From Bacteroidales bacterium (GTDB lineage: Bacteria; Bacteroidota; Bacteroidia; Bacteroidales; UBA932): a stretch of 26,974 bases of DNA. The first letter of the stretch is position 1; every line of letters starts with the position of its first letter. Where the stretch lies: positions 1-26,974 of the forward strand of contig JAEFAI010000031.1 in assembly GCA_016291185.1 (NCBI GenBank), given 5' to 3'. The position numbers and the translations under genes are program-made. This document shows, piece after piece, positions 8,068 to 16,273 of the stretch. The notes under the pieces were generated by a model. The model had not been told where the DNA came from. It did no database searches and saw only the letters and a program-made list of their open reading frames with translations.

Positions 8068-9308
8068 TTATTCTTCTGTTCCGAGAGATTCTTGTAGTAG
8101 GTGGCGAGATCTGTCTCGCCCAGGGCTTCGAGCACTTTCGAGTAATGCTCCAGCACCACGGCGCTGTCCTTGCCGCCGTAGAGCATCGCGTGCTTGAAAT
8201 AGGGCTTGGCCTCCTTGGGCTTGCGCAGCAGGTAGAGCAGCCAGCCGTAGGTGTCCAGGTAGGTGGCGTTGTCGGGTTCCAGCTCGACGGTCCGGCGGCT
8301 CATCTTGAGCGCCTTGCGGAGCTGGCGGCCTTCCAGCGAGAGGTAATAGGCGTAGTTGTTGAGCACGGAGGTGCGGTCGGGATCGACCTGCAGGGCCTGC
8401 TCGTAGATTTCGTATGCCTTCTTGCTGTCCTCCATCTGCTGGTAATAGACGTCGCCCGCGATCGAAAGGGCTTCGGCCAGGTGGTCGTTGTTGCCCTGGG
8501 TGCGCGCCGTCTCGGCCATCACGTCACATTGCGCCAGGACGGCCTCCCAGTCCTGCTTGATGTAGCACATGCGCAGCTTCAGCAGCTGAATATCATAGTC
8601 TTCCGGGTGCAGCTCGCGGTCCAGGTCCACCAGACGGTTGATCGTGTCGCCCCAGACCCAGTAGAAGGAGGAGTCGATGTTGTCCATCAGCACGGTCAGG
8701 TAGTTGCTCTTCATCTCGGGACGCACTTCCTCGTTGCGGATGAGGTCTTCCAAACCGGCGAAGAACGCCGGGAAATTACCCATCCGGCGCAGCAGCTCCA
8801 TCCGGCCGAACTGGGCCGGGGCGTACTCGGGATCCGCCGCCAGGGCCTGGTTGTAGTAGGCCAGGGCCGTGGAGTCTTGCCGGGCGGCAGCCTTGGCGTC
8901 CGCCACGATGGAAAGGGTATTGGGATTGTTGTACAGCGACGGCGCCATCTTGATCAGTTTCTCGATATAGCCCGCGGAGCGGATCTGGTCGCGCCGCGCG
9001 TCATAGAGCGAAGCGATTGCGAAGATGTACCAGGTGTTGGTGGAGTCCGCCTGAACGGCTTGCAGGAGGTGCTTCTCGGCCGACTCCAGGTCGCGCATGG
9101 ACAACTCGCACAGGCCGAGGTAGTAGTTGACGGCGTCATCTTCCGGGTCCTGCTCATGGAGCTGCGCGAACAGCTCCTTCGCCTGCGCGTGCTGCCCCTC
9201 GGCGTATGCTGCCGCGGCCGTCAGGAAAAGATCGTCCCCCATCTGCCCCTGCGCCGGGAGGGTGCAGCAGAGCAGAAAGAGGCTTGCTAAAAGGAAAAAC
9301 TTGCGCAT
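8064..9308 (-). CDS. Periplasmic tetratricopeptide repeat protein
   Basis: This 414-residue TPR protein has a signal peptide at about 1-22 (MRKFFLLASLFLLCCTLPAQ). Repeats appear throughout, for example AVNYYLGLCELSMRDLESAE, AYEIYEQALQVDPDRTSVLN and the final ALKMSRRTVELEPDNATYLD. The protein is expected to be a scaffold in the periplasm. The CC pair in the signal region does not form a clear lipobox. I chose ATG 9308 over a GTG at 9317 because it gives a clean signal peptide and sits eight bases after a TAnnTTTG box. It forms a two-gene operon with the EnvC-like protein, which suggests a role in cell-envelope assembly or division, but no specific function can be named. Confidence 0.85.
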   Translation of the reverse strand: MRKFFLLASLFLLCCTLPAQGQMGDDLFLTAAAAYAEGQHAQAKELFAQLHEQDPEDDAVNYYLGLCELSMRDLESAEKHLLQAVQADSTNTWYIFAIASLYDARRDQIRSAGYIEKLIKMAPSLYNNPNTLSIVADAKAAARQDSTALAYYNQALAADPEYAPAQFGRMELLRRMGNFPAFFAGLEDLIRNEEVRPEMKSNYLTVLMDNIDSSFYWVWGDTINRLVDLDRELHPEDYDIQLLKLRMCYIKQDWEAVLAQCDVMAETARTQGNNDHLAEALSIAGDVYYQQMEDSKKAYEIYEQALQVDPDRTSVLNNYAYYLSLEGRQLRKALKMSRRTVELEPDNATYLDTYGWLLYLLRKPKEAKPYFKHAMLYGGKDSAVVLEHYSKVLEALGETDLATYYKNLSEQKNK

Positions 9309-9316
9309 ACAAGACA

Positions 9317-9324
9317 CAAAAATA
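9317..9324 (-). promoter_or_regulatory. TAnnTTTG promoter box of the TPR-envC operon
   Basis: On the minus strand the motif reads TATTTTTG and ends eight bases before the ATG at 9308, giving a leader of only a few bases. Confidence 0.65.
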
Positions 9325-9382
9325 TGTATTTTTTGTGAGAAAATTTGGCTATTTTCGTGGGAAATAAAAATTCGGGCAGTTG

Positions 9383-9943
9383 ATGCAACTTTTCAAGGAT
9401 AAGAAGCATCTTAACTCTCGGGAAACAGAATGGATCGAAGGGGCGAAGCGCGGCGACCGCCGTTGCCAGAAAGCCATCTATGACCTCCTGTCCGCCAAAA
9501 TGTTTGCAGTCTGCCTGCGCTACATGGGCGACCGGGATTCCGCTGAGGATATCCTTCAGGATGGTTTCGTGACCCTTTTTTCCAAACTGGACAGCTATTC
9601 GGGAGAAGGCTCTTTCGAAGGCTGGGCCCGCAAGATCTTTGTGAACACTGCGTTGATGAGTCTCAGAAAAAAGGACGTGCTCAGAAAGACGGAAGACGTG
9701 GACACCGCGTGGAATATCACCAGCGACGACCCGTCTGTCATCCAGCGGATCGGATACCAGGAGCTGCTCAAGATGATTGCTGTCCTGCCGCCGGGCTTCC
9801 GGACGGTCTTCAATATGTACGTAATCGAAGGATATTCACACAAGGAGATCGCCGAAGCGTTGGAAATTTCCGAGACCACTTCCCGCTCACAGTTGCAGCG
9901 GGCGCGCGTATTGTTACAATCGAAGATCAAAGAGAAGTATTAA
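9383..9943 (+). CDS. ECF-type RNA polymerase sigma factor
   Basis: This 186-residue sigma-70 family protein has only regions 2 and 4, as extracytoplasmic-function sigma factors do. Region 2 covers about residues 25-95, with YMGDRDSAEDILQDGFVTLF and the core-binding and -10-recognition helices ending in FEGWARKIFVNTALMSLRKK. Region 4 covers about 130-180, with the helix-turn-helix YSHKEIAEALEISETTSRSQ. A TTG three bases upstream is possible, but ATG at 9383 is preferred. The next gene starts one base after the stop and encodes its likely membrane-bound anti-sigma partner. No exact TAnnTTTG lies upstream; TATTTTCG at 9350-9357 is a weak match and could reflect autoregulation. Confidence 0.93.
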   Translation: MQLFKDKKHLNSRETEWIEGAKRGDRRCQKAIYDLLSAKMFAVCLRYMGDRDSAEDILQDGFVTLFSKLDSYSGEGSFEGWARKIFVNTALMSLRKKDVLRKTEDVDTAWNITSDDPSVIQRIGYQELLKMIAVLPPGFRTVFNMYVIEGYSHKEIAEALEISETTSRSQLQRARVLLQSKIKEKY

Positions 9944-9944
9944 G

Positions 9945-11168
9945 ATGCAGGACACTGAGTTCAAGGAATTCGACCGGCAATTGAGGTCGATGCTTGCAGA
10001 TGCGGAAGTGAAGCCCTCACGCCGCGTCTGGAAAGGCGTGTCCGCGCGTCTGGACGCCGATGCTGCTCCTCTCGCCAGGCCTTGGGGCTGGATGAAATGG
10101 GCCGGCATGAGCCTGGCTGCCGTCGCTGTGGCAGCCGTCTGCGTCTTCTTCTCCGGTACACGCACCTCAATTCCAACCAAAATTTTCAACCAATCGCAAG
10201 CTGATATGCTTGCACAGACCGGTGAAGCTGCCGGGGCTCCGACGGACGTCGCGGCCCCGGCAGCCATCCCGGCTTCTGAGGTAGGGAGTGCGGCTTCGCA
10301 GGCCGTCTCCCATCCCGCTGCCCGCTCCGCCAGGCCGCAGGCGCCGGATTCCCGTCCGGCCCCGGTCCAGGAAGTGAGCGGGGAGCAGCCCGTCCCGGAG
10401 ACCGTCGCCTCCCAGCCGGCCGAAGAGCCGCAGCAGGCGCCGGCCTCCGAGTCCGGGCGCCAATCCACCCGCCGGCCCAAGGCCCGCGTGGTGGAGCCCG
10501 TCACGGACCCGTTTGCTGCGATTGAGCCGGTGCGCAAGAGCTTCAAGCCCCGCATCGCTCTCTACGCGCAGGGTTCCGTCGGCAGCAACGACGCCAGCAG
10601 CCGCCCTGCAGTACCCGGAGCCCGGATGGCTCCCGGTGCACAGGCAGAGTTCGAGGAAATCCTGGGCAGCGGCTCAACCTATAGCGTGCCGTTTACGATT
10701 GGTCTTGGCGTACGCTTTTACGTCACCCCGCGCCTGTCCCTCGGCACGGGCATCGACTACTCCCTGTTGGCCCGCACCTTTACGGGCAGCTATCGGGGCA
10801 CTGCAGGAACCGTTTCCCACACAGTACAATACATCGGAATCCCGGTCCGCCTTTACTATGACATCCTGACTACGGACCGGATCAATTTCTACGCCTATGG
10901 CGGTGGCGAAGCCGAGCTTTGCATCGGCAACAACTATCGTCTCTTCGGCACCCCCGACATCGTGCGTGACTTCGGCGAAGGCACGAACACCATCCTCCCC
11001 TCCGTTAACGTGGGTGTGGGCGTGGAGTTCCGCCTCGGACGCAGAATCGGGCTCTACCTTGACCCGGGCGTAAACTACTACTTCCCTGGAAACCAGCAGC
11101 CTCGCAGCATCCGCACAGACAAGCCGCTGATGCTGAATTTCGACGCCGGTCTGCGTTTCAATTTTTGA
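9945..11168 (+). CDS. Anti-sigma-like transmembrane protein fused to an outer-membrane beta-barrel
   Basis: This 407-residue protein has three parts. Residues 1-50 are charged and helical (FKEFDRQLRSMLADAEVKPS), like the cytosolic sigma-binding end of anti-sigma factors. Residues 52-70 form one transmembrane helix (WAGMSLAAVAVAAVCVFFS). A long Ala/Pro/Glu-rich linker (about 80-198) leads to a beta-barrel region (about 199-407) of the PorT/OMP_b-brl type, with alternating strands such as GLGVRFYVTPRLSLGTGIDY and a C-terminal Phe (LRFNF). It follows the ECF sigma gene by one base and is presumably its regulator. A single chain linking the cytoplasm with an outer-membrane barrel is striking; the barrel may fold in the periplasm as a sensor instead. 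It has no signal peptide other than the internal helix. Confidence 0.85.
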   Translation: MQDTEFKEFDRQLRSMLADAEVKPSRRVWKGVSARLDADAAPLARPWGWMKWAGMSLAAVAVAAVCVFFSGTRTSIPTKIFNQSQADMLAQTGEAAGAPTDVAAPAAIPASEVGSAASQAVSHPAARSARPQAPDSRPAPVQEVSGEQPVPETVASQPAEEPQQAPASESGRQSTRRPKARVVEPVTDPFAAIEPVRKSFKPRIALYAQGSVGSNDASSRPAVPGARMAPGAQAEFEEILGSGSTYSVPFTIGLGVRFYVTPRLSLGTGIDYSLLARTFTGSYRGTAGTVSHTVQYIGIPVRLYYDILTTDRINFYAYGGGEAELCIGNNYRLFGTPDIVRDFGEGTNTILPSVNVGVGVEFRLGRRIGLYLDPGVNYYFPGNQQPRSIRTDKPLMLNFDAGLRFNF

Positions 11169-11188
11169 TTGAGAAAAATTAAACGATT

Positions 11189-11235
11189 AACGCCCTGCAA
11201 AAAGATAAGTTTCTTGCTGCAGGGCGTTGTTTTTT
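11189..11235 (+). terminator. Rho-independent terminator after the anti-sigma gene
   Basis: AACGCCCTGCA (11189-11199) pairs perfectly with TGCAGGGCGTT (11218-11228) and is followed by a T-rich run. The 18-base loop is long. It lies between convergent genes. Confidence 0.85.
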
Positions 11236-11259
11236 TATGCTTCTTTGCAAAAGCGTCGG

Positions 11260-11688
11260 TCAGGCTTCTTCCCAGCTCAGCGTGCGCTCGCCGTCCGGAG
11301 CCACGGTGATGGAGACGGCGAGCGTCTCCTCCGGAAGCAGATCTTCGATGTTTTCCGGCCATTCCATGAGGCAAAGGGCACCGCTGTCCAGGTAATCATA
11401 GAGGCCGATATCGAGTGCTTCCGCCGGCTTCGTGATGCGATAGAAGTCGAAATGATAGACCGGCTCGCCCGTCGCCGTGCGGTATTCGTTGACGATGGCG
11501 AAAGTCGGGGAGCTGACGGCGTCGGAGCGAACTCCCAGACGGCGGCAAAGCGCCGTAATGAACGTGGTCTTCCCAGCGCCCATGGAGGCGTGGAACGCGA
11601 TGAGGCGGTGATCGCCGATGCGGCGCAGGAACTCTTCCGCGGCGCTGTCGAGTTCCGACAGGGAGGGTATGACGATGCTGTTTGACAT
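11260..11688 (-). CDS. tsaE: tRNA t6A biosynthesis ATPase TsaE
   Basis: This 142-residue P-loop ATPase works with TsaD and TsaB to put the threonylcarbamoyl group on A37 of ANN-decoding tRNAs. The Walker A motif SMGAGKTT lies at residues 35-42. SSPTFAIVNEY and the YHFDFYR block, followed by LMEWPENIEDLLP, are hallmark TsaE segments. The length is normal for the family. It is transcribed divergently from the ComM-like gene. The ATG at 11688 sits seven bases after a minus-strand TATCTTTG box. Confidence 0.96.
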   Translation of the reverse strand: MSNSIVIPSLSELDSAAEEFLRRIGDHRLIAFHASMGAGKTTFITALCRRLGVRSDAVSSPTFAIVNEYRTATGEPVYHFDFYRITKPAEALDIGLYDYLDSGALCLMEWPENIEDLLPEETLAVSITVAPDGERTLSWEEA

Positions 11689-11695
11689 GATGTTG

Positions 11696-11703
11696 CAAAG
11701 ATA
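11696..11703 (-). promoter_or_regulatory. TAnnTTTG promoter box of tsaE
   Basis: The motif reads TATCTTTG on the minus strand and leaves a leader of only a few bases before the ATG at 11688. No equally good motif is seen for the divergent gene at 11719. Confidence 0.65.
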
Positions 11704-11718
11704 CTAAATATATAAACT

Positions 11719-13290
11719 ATGTTAACACACATTCACGGTGCAAAATGCATCGGGATCGACGCCGTCGAGGTCACGGTGGAGATCGACATCGACCGGGGTA
11801 TCGGCATTCACCTGGTCGGACTGGCCGACGTGGCCGTCAAGGAGAGCCTGCTTCGTACAACTACTGCCCTGGAGGCGCTGGGCTTCCACATTCCGGGCAA
11901 ACGGATCGTTATCAACCTGGCGCCGGCCGACCTGCGCAAGAATGGCAGCGGCTACGATCTCCCGATCGCCATCGGGATCATCGCCGCCTCCGGCCAGCGG
12001 GACCTCCCGCGCGCGGGACAGTTCATTCTCATGGGGGAGCTTGGCCTGGACGGAAGCGTGCGGCCCATCCCCGGGGCGCTTCCATTCGCCGAGATGGCCC
12101 GCAAAGCGGGCTACGAGGGCATCATTCTGCCTGTCGAATCTGCGATGGAGGCGGCGGAGTTTAAGGAAATGCTGGTCTATGGGGTCGGAGGCCTGAACGA
12201 TGTCGTCCAAATCCTGGAAGGGAAGGAGGACTGCCGCGATCTGCTGGTCTGGAATACGCGGCAGTACCAGAAGGCCCATCGCGCCCGCCTGGCTGCACCC
12301 CGCTTGGAGCGTGGCGTGGACTTCGCCGACATCATCGGCCAGGAGGGCGCCAAGCGCGGCCTGGAAATCGCTGCGGCCGGGGGCCACAATATCGTCATGA
12401 TCGGCGCGCCGGGGGCCGGGAAGAGTTCGCTCGCCAAAGCCCTTGCGGGTATCCTGCCGCCGATGACCAAGGAGGAGGCGCTCGTCACGAGCAAGATCTA
12501 CTCCGTGGCCGGCAAGGGCAGCCCGCAGGACGGGCTCATCCGGCGCCGGCCCTTCCGGGCGCCGCACTACTCCGCCTCGCTCCCCGCCATCGTGGGCGGG
12601 GGCGGCGGGGACAGCATCCTGCCCGGGGAGGTTTCCCTCGCCCACGGCGGGGTGCTCTTCCTCGACGAAGTCGGGCAGATGCCCAAATCGGTCATCGAGG
12701 CCCTTCGGGGGCCGATCGAGGACCGGAGCGTCTGCATTTCCCGCCTCAAGGCGAAGGTCCAATTCCCCGCTTCCTTCATGCTCGTGGCGGCCTCCAATCC
12801 CTGCCCCTGCGGCTACTATGGCGAGGGGGACCGCTGCACCTGCACGCCCACCCAGCGGCAGAACTATCTCTCGAAACTCTCGGGGCCGATCATGGACCGG
12901 ATTGATCTGCATGTCTGGATGCACCCAGTCCCGGCCGACCGCATCATCAACGCGCAGAAGGCGGAGTCGAGCGAGGCCGTCGCGGCGCGGGTGCTCCAGG
13001 CTCGCATCGTGCAGAAGCATCGCTTCGCGCCCGGCGCCACAACCACCAACGCGGAGATGGACCTCAAGCAGATTGAGCGTTTCTGCCCCCTGAGCGAAGC
13101 CTGCCGGACCACGCTGGAAGGGATCATGACCAAGCTGGGGCTCTCCATGCGTGCCTACTTCCGCATCATCAAGGTCGCGCGCACGATCGCGGACCTCGAA
13201 GGCGCGCAGGACATCCGCCCCACTCACCTGCTCGAGGCTGCGTCCTACCGCTTCCTCGACAGGCGAAATCTGTATGATTTAATCAAATAG
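11719..13290 (+). CDS. comM: ComM/YifB-family Mg-chelatase-like AAA+ ATPase
   Basis: This 523-residue protein of the YifB/ComM family is a hexameric helicase that promotes branch migration during natural transformation in species where it has been studied. The N-terminal Lon-protease-like fold (ChlI-like, about 15-150) carries VGLADVAVKES and LAPADLRKNGSGYDLPIA. The AAA+ domain has Walker A GAPGAGKSS (229-237), Walker B VLFLDEVGQM, and the Mg-chelatase block PHYSASLPAIVGGG. A cysteine-bearing insert (NPCPCGYYGEGDRCTCTP) and a C-terminal domain follow. The length is typical. Its stop is three bases from the end of the convergent phosphopantetheinyl transferase gene, with no terminator between. 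Transformation in this organism is not shown by the window. Confidence 0.94.
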   Translation: MLTHIHGAKCIGIDAVEVTVEIDIDRGIGIHLVGLADVAVKESLLRTTTALEALGFHIPGKRIVINLAPADLRKNGSGYDLPIAIGIIAASGQRDLPRAGQFILMGELGLDGSVRPIPGALPFAEMARKAGYEGIILPVESAMEAAEFKEMLVYGVGGLNDVVQILEGKEDCRDLLVWNTRQYQKAHRARLAAPRLERGVDFADIIGQEGAKRGLEIAAAGGHNIVMIGAPGAGKSSLAKALAGILPPMTKEEALVTSKIYSVAGKGSPQDGLIRRRPFRAPHYSASLPAIVGGGGGDSILPGEVSLAHGGVLFLDEVGQMPKSVIEALRGPIEDRSVCISRLKAKVQFPASFMLVAASNPCPCGYYGEGDRCTCTPTQRQNYLSKLSGPIMDRIDLHVWMHPVPADRIINAQKAESSEAVAARVLQARIVQKHRFAPGATTTNAEMDLKQIERFCPLSEACRTTLEGIMTKLGLSMRAYFRIIKVARTIADLEGAQDIRPTHLLEAASYRFLDRRNLYDLIK

Positions 13291-13293
13291 GGT

Positions 13294-13944
13294 TTAGCCC
13301 ACCACCCAGACGAGGACGTGACGGTCGAAGGTGATGTACTCCAGACAGTACTCCTCTTCGAATCCGTCCTTGTCGGTGAAGGTAGCTTCGAGCTCGCCTT
13401 CGCCGCGCATGCGGAAGTCGTCAATCTCAATCTGCTCGGCGAAATCGACGCCGTACTGCGAGATCATCTTATAGACGGCCTCCTTGGCGCACCAGTAGAT
13501 GGCGAGCTGCTCGTTGCGCTGCTCCTCGTCAATCTCATCGACTTCCTCGATCTCGTCTTCGGAGAGGGCTTTCTTCTTGACGGCCGAGAAGTCGCGGTCG
13601 AGCGACTCGCAGTCAATGCCCACTTCGTCGGTCGGGTTGAGGATGACGGCGACGTAGCGGTTGGTGTGGGTAATGCTGATATTCATCGCTGAGTTCTCGA
13701 TATACGGCTTGCCGTTATCGTGGTGGCTCAGATAGACTTTTTCTTCAAAAAGCGCGTCCAGAAGGCAGCGGACGGCCAGTTTCTGCTTGCGCAGGGATTC
13801 GTTTTTGATGTAGGAGATTTCCTCCAGCTCATCAGAGGGGACGGAAGCAAGTGCTTTGAGCTCTTCTTCAGATTCTGTGATCTGCCAGACACCTACCCGC
13901 GAGTGGTAGTCGTCGTCCAGATCTTTGATAAGATATAGGGCCAT
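13294..13944 (-). CDS. 4'-phosphopantetheinyl transferase superfamily protein (Sfp/AcpT-like)
   Basis: This 216-residue enzyme transfers the phosphopantetheine arm from coenzyme A to a carrier-protein serine. The two metal- and CoA-binding blocks of the family are present: VGIDCE (D111 and E113) and WCAKEAVYK (E155 with its lysine). NISITHTNRYVAV matches the conserved SxSH region. An upstream start at 13992 is rejected because it would put the promoter inside the gene; ATG 13944 lies 18 bases after a TATCTTTG box. No PKS/NRPS genes are nearby, so a general carrier-protein role is possible. The protein is acidic, with a Glu/Asp-rich stretch near 128-145. Confidence 0.9.
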   Translation of the reverse strand: MALYLIKDLDDDYHSRVGVWQITESEEELKALASVPSDELEEISYIKNESLRKQKLAVRCLLDALFEEKVYLSHHDNGKPYIENSAMNISITHTNRYVAVILNPTDEVGIDCESLDRDFSAVKKKALSEDEIEEVDEIDEEQRNEQLAIYWCAKEAVYKMISQYGVDFAEQIEIDDFRMRGEGELEATFTDKDGFEEEYCLEYITFDRHVLVWVVG

Positions 13945-13962
13945 AAAACGTTTATAACATCG

Positions 13963-13970
13963 CAAAGATA
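13963..13970 (-). promoter_or_regulatory. TAnnTTTG promoter box of the phosphopantetheinyl transferase gene
   Basis: TATCTTTG on the minus strand, back to back with the mdh promoter at 13982-13989. Confidence 0.65.
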
Positions 13971-13981
13971 ATGATTTTTTG

Positions 13982-13989
13982 TATATTTG
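13982..13989 (+). promoter_or_regulatory. TAnnTTTG promoter box of mdh
   Basis: TATATTTG lies 37 bases upstream of the mdh ATG. The A-rich leader (14011-14020) has no Shine-Dalgarno, as is common in this phylum. Confidence 0.7.
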
Positions 13990-14026
13990 CATGATTTTTC
14001 GAAAGACGTCAATTAAAACAATCCAT

Positions 14027-15013
14027 ATGAACTATCTTACTAACGAAAAATTGGTCATCGTCGGTGCCGCAGGTATGATTGGCTCCAACATGGCCCAGAC
14101 TGCGCTGATGCTCAAGCTCACCCCGAACATCTGCCTGTACGATGTTTATGAGCCGGGTCTGCGTGGCGTGGTCGCCGAAATGAACCACTGCGCTTTCGAA
14201 GGCGCCAACATTACCTGGACGACCGATCCGGCCGTCGCCTACAAGGATGCCAAGTACATCATCTCTTCCGGCGGCGCTCCCCGTAAGGAGGGTATGACCC
14301 GTGAGGACCTCCTCAAGGGCAACTGCCAGATCGCTGAGAACTTCGGTAAGGACGTGAAGAAGTACTGCCCGGATGTCAAGCACATCGTCGTCATCTTCAA
14401 CCCGGCCGACCTGACCGGTCTCGTGGTCCTGCTCCACTCCGGCGTCAAGCCCGAGTGCGTGACCACCCTCGCCGCCCTCGACTCCACCCGCCTCCAGGAG
14501 GCCCTGGCCCTCGAGTTCGGCGTGCAGCAGTGCAAAGTGACGAACGCCTATACCTATGGTGGCCACGGCGAGGCCATGGCCGTTTTCGCTTCCAAGGCGA
14601 TGATCGACGGCACGCCGCTCGCCGACAAGAAGCTCTCCGCCGAGAAGTGGGAGGAGATCAAGCACAACACCGTGCAGGGTGGTTCCAACATCATCAAGCT
14701 CCGTGGCCGCAGCTCCTTCCAGAGCCCGGCTTACAACGCCGTCAAGATGATCGAGGCTGCGATGGGTGGCGACAAGTTCACCTGGCCTGCCGGCTGCTAT
14801 GTCAACAACGAGACCTACAAGAACGTGATGATGGCCATGCCGTCCGTGATCGACGCGACGGGTGTCCACTTCACCGCCCCTGCCGGCACCGCCGCCGAAA
14901 TGGCTGACCTGCAGGCTTCCTACGAGCACCTCTGCCAGATGCGTGACGAGATCATCGACCTCGGCATCATCCCGCCGACCTCCGAGTGGAAGAAGTGCAA
15001 CCCGAACCTCTAG
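14027..15013 (+). CDS. mdh: NAD-dependent malate dehydrogenase
   Basis: This 328-residue cytosolic enzyme interconverts malate and oxaloacetate. The Rossmann nucleotide-binding loop is VIVGAAGMIGSNMA (residues 9-22). PRKEGMTREDLL carries the substrate-binding arginines, and NPADLTGLV follows. DSTRL and the catalytic histidine in YTYGGHGEAM complete the active site. An in-frame extension to 13979 is rejected because it overlaps the TATATTTG promoter; MNYLTNEKLV is the natural start. Codon use is strongly biased towards a few C-ending codons, suggesting high expression. It is monocistronic and ends in a strong terminator. Confidence 0.96.
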   Translation: MNYLTNEKLVIVGAAGMIGSNMAQTALMLKLTPNICLYDVYEPGLRGVVAEMNHCAFEGANITWTTDPAVAYKDAKYIISSGGAPRKEGMTREDLLKGNCQIAENFGKDVKKYCPDVKHIVVIFNPADLTGLVVLLHSGVKPECVTTLAALDSTRLQEALALEFGVQQCKVTNAYTYGGHGEAMAVFASKAMIDGTPLADKKLSAEKWEEIKHNTVQGGSNIIKLRGRSSFQSPAYNAVKMIEAAMGGDKFTWPAGCYVNNETYKNVMMAMPSVIDATGVHFTAPAGTAAEMADLQASYEHLCQMRDEIIDLGIIPPTSEWKKCNPNL

Positions 15014-15031
15014 GATTCGTCCGAACACGAT

Positions 15032-15062
15032 AAAAGCCTGCGGTTCCCGCAGGCTTTTTTCT
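15032..15062 (+). terminator. Rho-independent terminator after mdh
   Basis: A 12-bp stem, AAAAGCCTGCGG (15032-15043) with CCGCAGGCTTTT (15047-15058), closes on a TTC loop and runs into T residues. Its A-rich side could also stop transcription from the opposing tRNA-Pro. Confidence 0.93.
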
Positions 15063-15067
15063 TTTCG

Positions 15068-15141
15068 TCGGGGTGATGTGACTCGAACACACGACCCTCT
15101 GGTCCCAAACCAGATGCGCTAGCCAACTGCGCCACACCCCG
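15068..15141 (-). tRNA. tRNA-Pro (TGG)
   Basis: On the minus strand the acceptor CGGGGTG (from 15141) pairs with CACCCCG (to 15069), the discriminator is A, the anticodon stem is TCTGG/CCAGA, and the loop TTTGGGA holds TGG (15105-15107 on the plus strand). The T-arm GTGTG/CACAT tolerates one wobble. CCA is not encoded. Confidence 0.96.
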
Positions 15142-15150
15142 ATGAGGCTG

Positions 15151-15158
15151 CAAAGTTA
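15151..15158 (-). promoter_or_regulatory. TAnnTTTG promoter box of tRNA-Pro
   Basis: TAACTTTG on the minus strand ends nine bases before the tRNA 5' end. It lies 12 bases from the oppositely oriented box at 15171-15178, so the two promoters overlap. Confidence 0.65.
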
Positions 15159-15170
15159 ATAAATAATTGC

Positions 15171-15178
15171 TACCTTTG
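15171..15178 (+). promoter_or_regulatory. TAnnTTTG promoter box of the LolD-like gene
   Basis: TACCTTTG ends four bases before the ATG at 15183, which predicts a leaderless mRNA. Confidence 0.65.
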
Positions 15179-15182
15179 GGCT

Positions 15183-15836
15183 ATGATCATCGAAGCCCGC
15201 GGCATTCGCAAAAGTTTCGGGACCTTGGAGGTCCTCAAAGGCATCGACTTCAGCGCCGAGGCGCACGAGGTCGTGTCCATCATGGGCGCCTCGGGCGCCG
15301 GCAAATCCACGCTCCTGCAGATTCTCGGCACGCTGTCCACGCCGGACGACGGCAGCTTGACGATTGACGGACAGAATGTCCTGTCCCTGCGGGGGGATGC
15401 GCTGTCCGCCTTCCGCGGCCGCCGCATCGGTTTCGTTTTCCAGGCGCATCATCTGCTGCCCGAGTTCACGGCCGAGGAGAACGTGCTGATCCCGGCGCTG
15501 ATCGCCGGTGTGTCGATGAAGGAGGCACGCGAGAAGGCCGTTCGCCTGCTGGGCGAAGTGGGCCTGCAGGCCCGTCTGGACCACAAACCCGGCGAGCTTT
15601 CGGGCGGCGAGCAGCAGCGCGTGGCCATTGCCCGGGCCTTGATCAACGATCCGGCGGTGCTCTTCGCCGACGAGCCCACGGGCAATCTGGATTCCGCTAC
15701 CAAGCAGGAGATTCACCGCCTGCTCTTCTCCCTGCGCGACCGCCTCGGGCAGACCATCGTGATCGTGACGCACGATCCCGAACTCGCCGCCCTCTGCGAC
15801 CGCACCCTCACGATGAAGGACGGACAGTTTGTCTGA
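15183..15836 (+). CDS. lolD: LolD/MacB-type ABC transporter ATP-binding protein
   Basis: This 217-residue ATPase is of the kind that powers LolCDE lipoprotein release or MacB/FtsE-type mechanotransmission. Walker [10 protein letters not shown] is at 35-43, the signature LSGGEQQR at 139-146, and Walker B runs into DEPTGNLDS, which is the typical wording of the LolD/MacB group. No FtsX/LolC permease is adjacent, so its partner must be encoded elsewhere; the symbol is therefore provisional. Its TGA shares an A with the ATG of the next gene (15836), so they are coupled, even though that gene encodes an unrelated small membrane protein. Confidence 0.9.
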   Translation: MIIEARGIRKSFGTLEVLKGIDFSAEAHEVVSIMGASGAGKSTLLQILGTLSTPDDGSLTIDGQNVLSLRGDALSAFRGRRIGFVFQAHHLLPEFTAEENVLIPALIAGVSMKEAREKAVRLLGEVGLQARLDHKPGELSGGEQQRVAIARALINDPAVLFADEPTGNLDSATKQEIHRLLFSLRDRLGQTIVIVTHDPELAALCDRTLTMKDGQFV

Positions 15837-16273
15837 TGGAGTGGTTGCAAAGCCTCGGCCTGCTGGGCCTGTTCCTGGGGAGCGCGCTGGCCGCGTCCAT
15901 TTTCCCGTTCAGCTCGGATGCCCTGTACATCGCCGTCCTCGCGGCGACGAAGAACCCCGTGGGTTGCCTCGTGGCCGGAACGGCGGGCAGCTGGGTGGGC
16001 AGTCTGCTGACCTATGGCCTGGGTTGGCTGGGTAAGTGGGAGTGGATCGAGAAATGGTTCAAGGTGAGCCACGAGAAACTGGAGCGGCACCATGCCTCGG
16101 TGCGCAAGTACGGTGCCTGGCTCGCGCTGCTGAGCGGCGTTCCCGTGGTCGGGGACATCCTCACTCTGGCGCTCGGCTTCTACCGCACGGCGCCGGGTTG
16201 GACCGTCGTCCTGCTGCTGGTCGGTAAGATCGCCCGTTTCCTGCTTTGGAACGTGGTGGTCGGCCTCTTCTAG
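15836..16273 (+). CDS. YqaA-family (VTT/SNARE-associated) inner-membrane protein
   Basis: This 145-residue membrane protein of the YqaA/DedA-related group has several hydrophobic helices (about 8-30, 38-66, 93-112 and 120-143) and the conserved sequence GSWVGSLLTYGLGWLGKWEW. The segment YGAWLALLSGVPVVGDILTLALG is the typical re-entrant VTT element. DedA-type proteins affect lipid carrier recycling, but the substrate of YqaA proteins is not known. It is translationally coupled to the LolD-like ATPase. Its TAG stop lies in a CTAG palindrome that also gives the stop of the opposing DUF456 gene. Confidence 0.85.
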   Translation: MEWLQSLGLLGLFLGSALAASIFPFSSDALYIAVLAATKNPVGCLVAGTAGSWVGSLLTYGLGWLGKWEWIEKWFKVSHEKLERHHASVRKYGAWLALLSGVPVVGDILTLALGFYRTAPGWTVVLLLVGKIARFLLWNVVVGLF

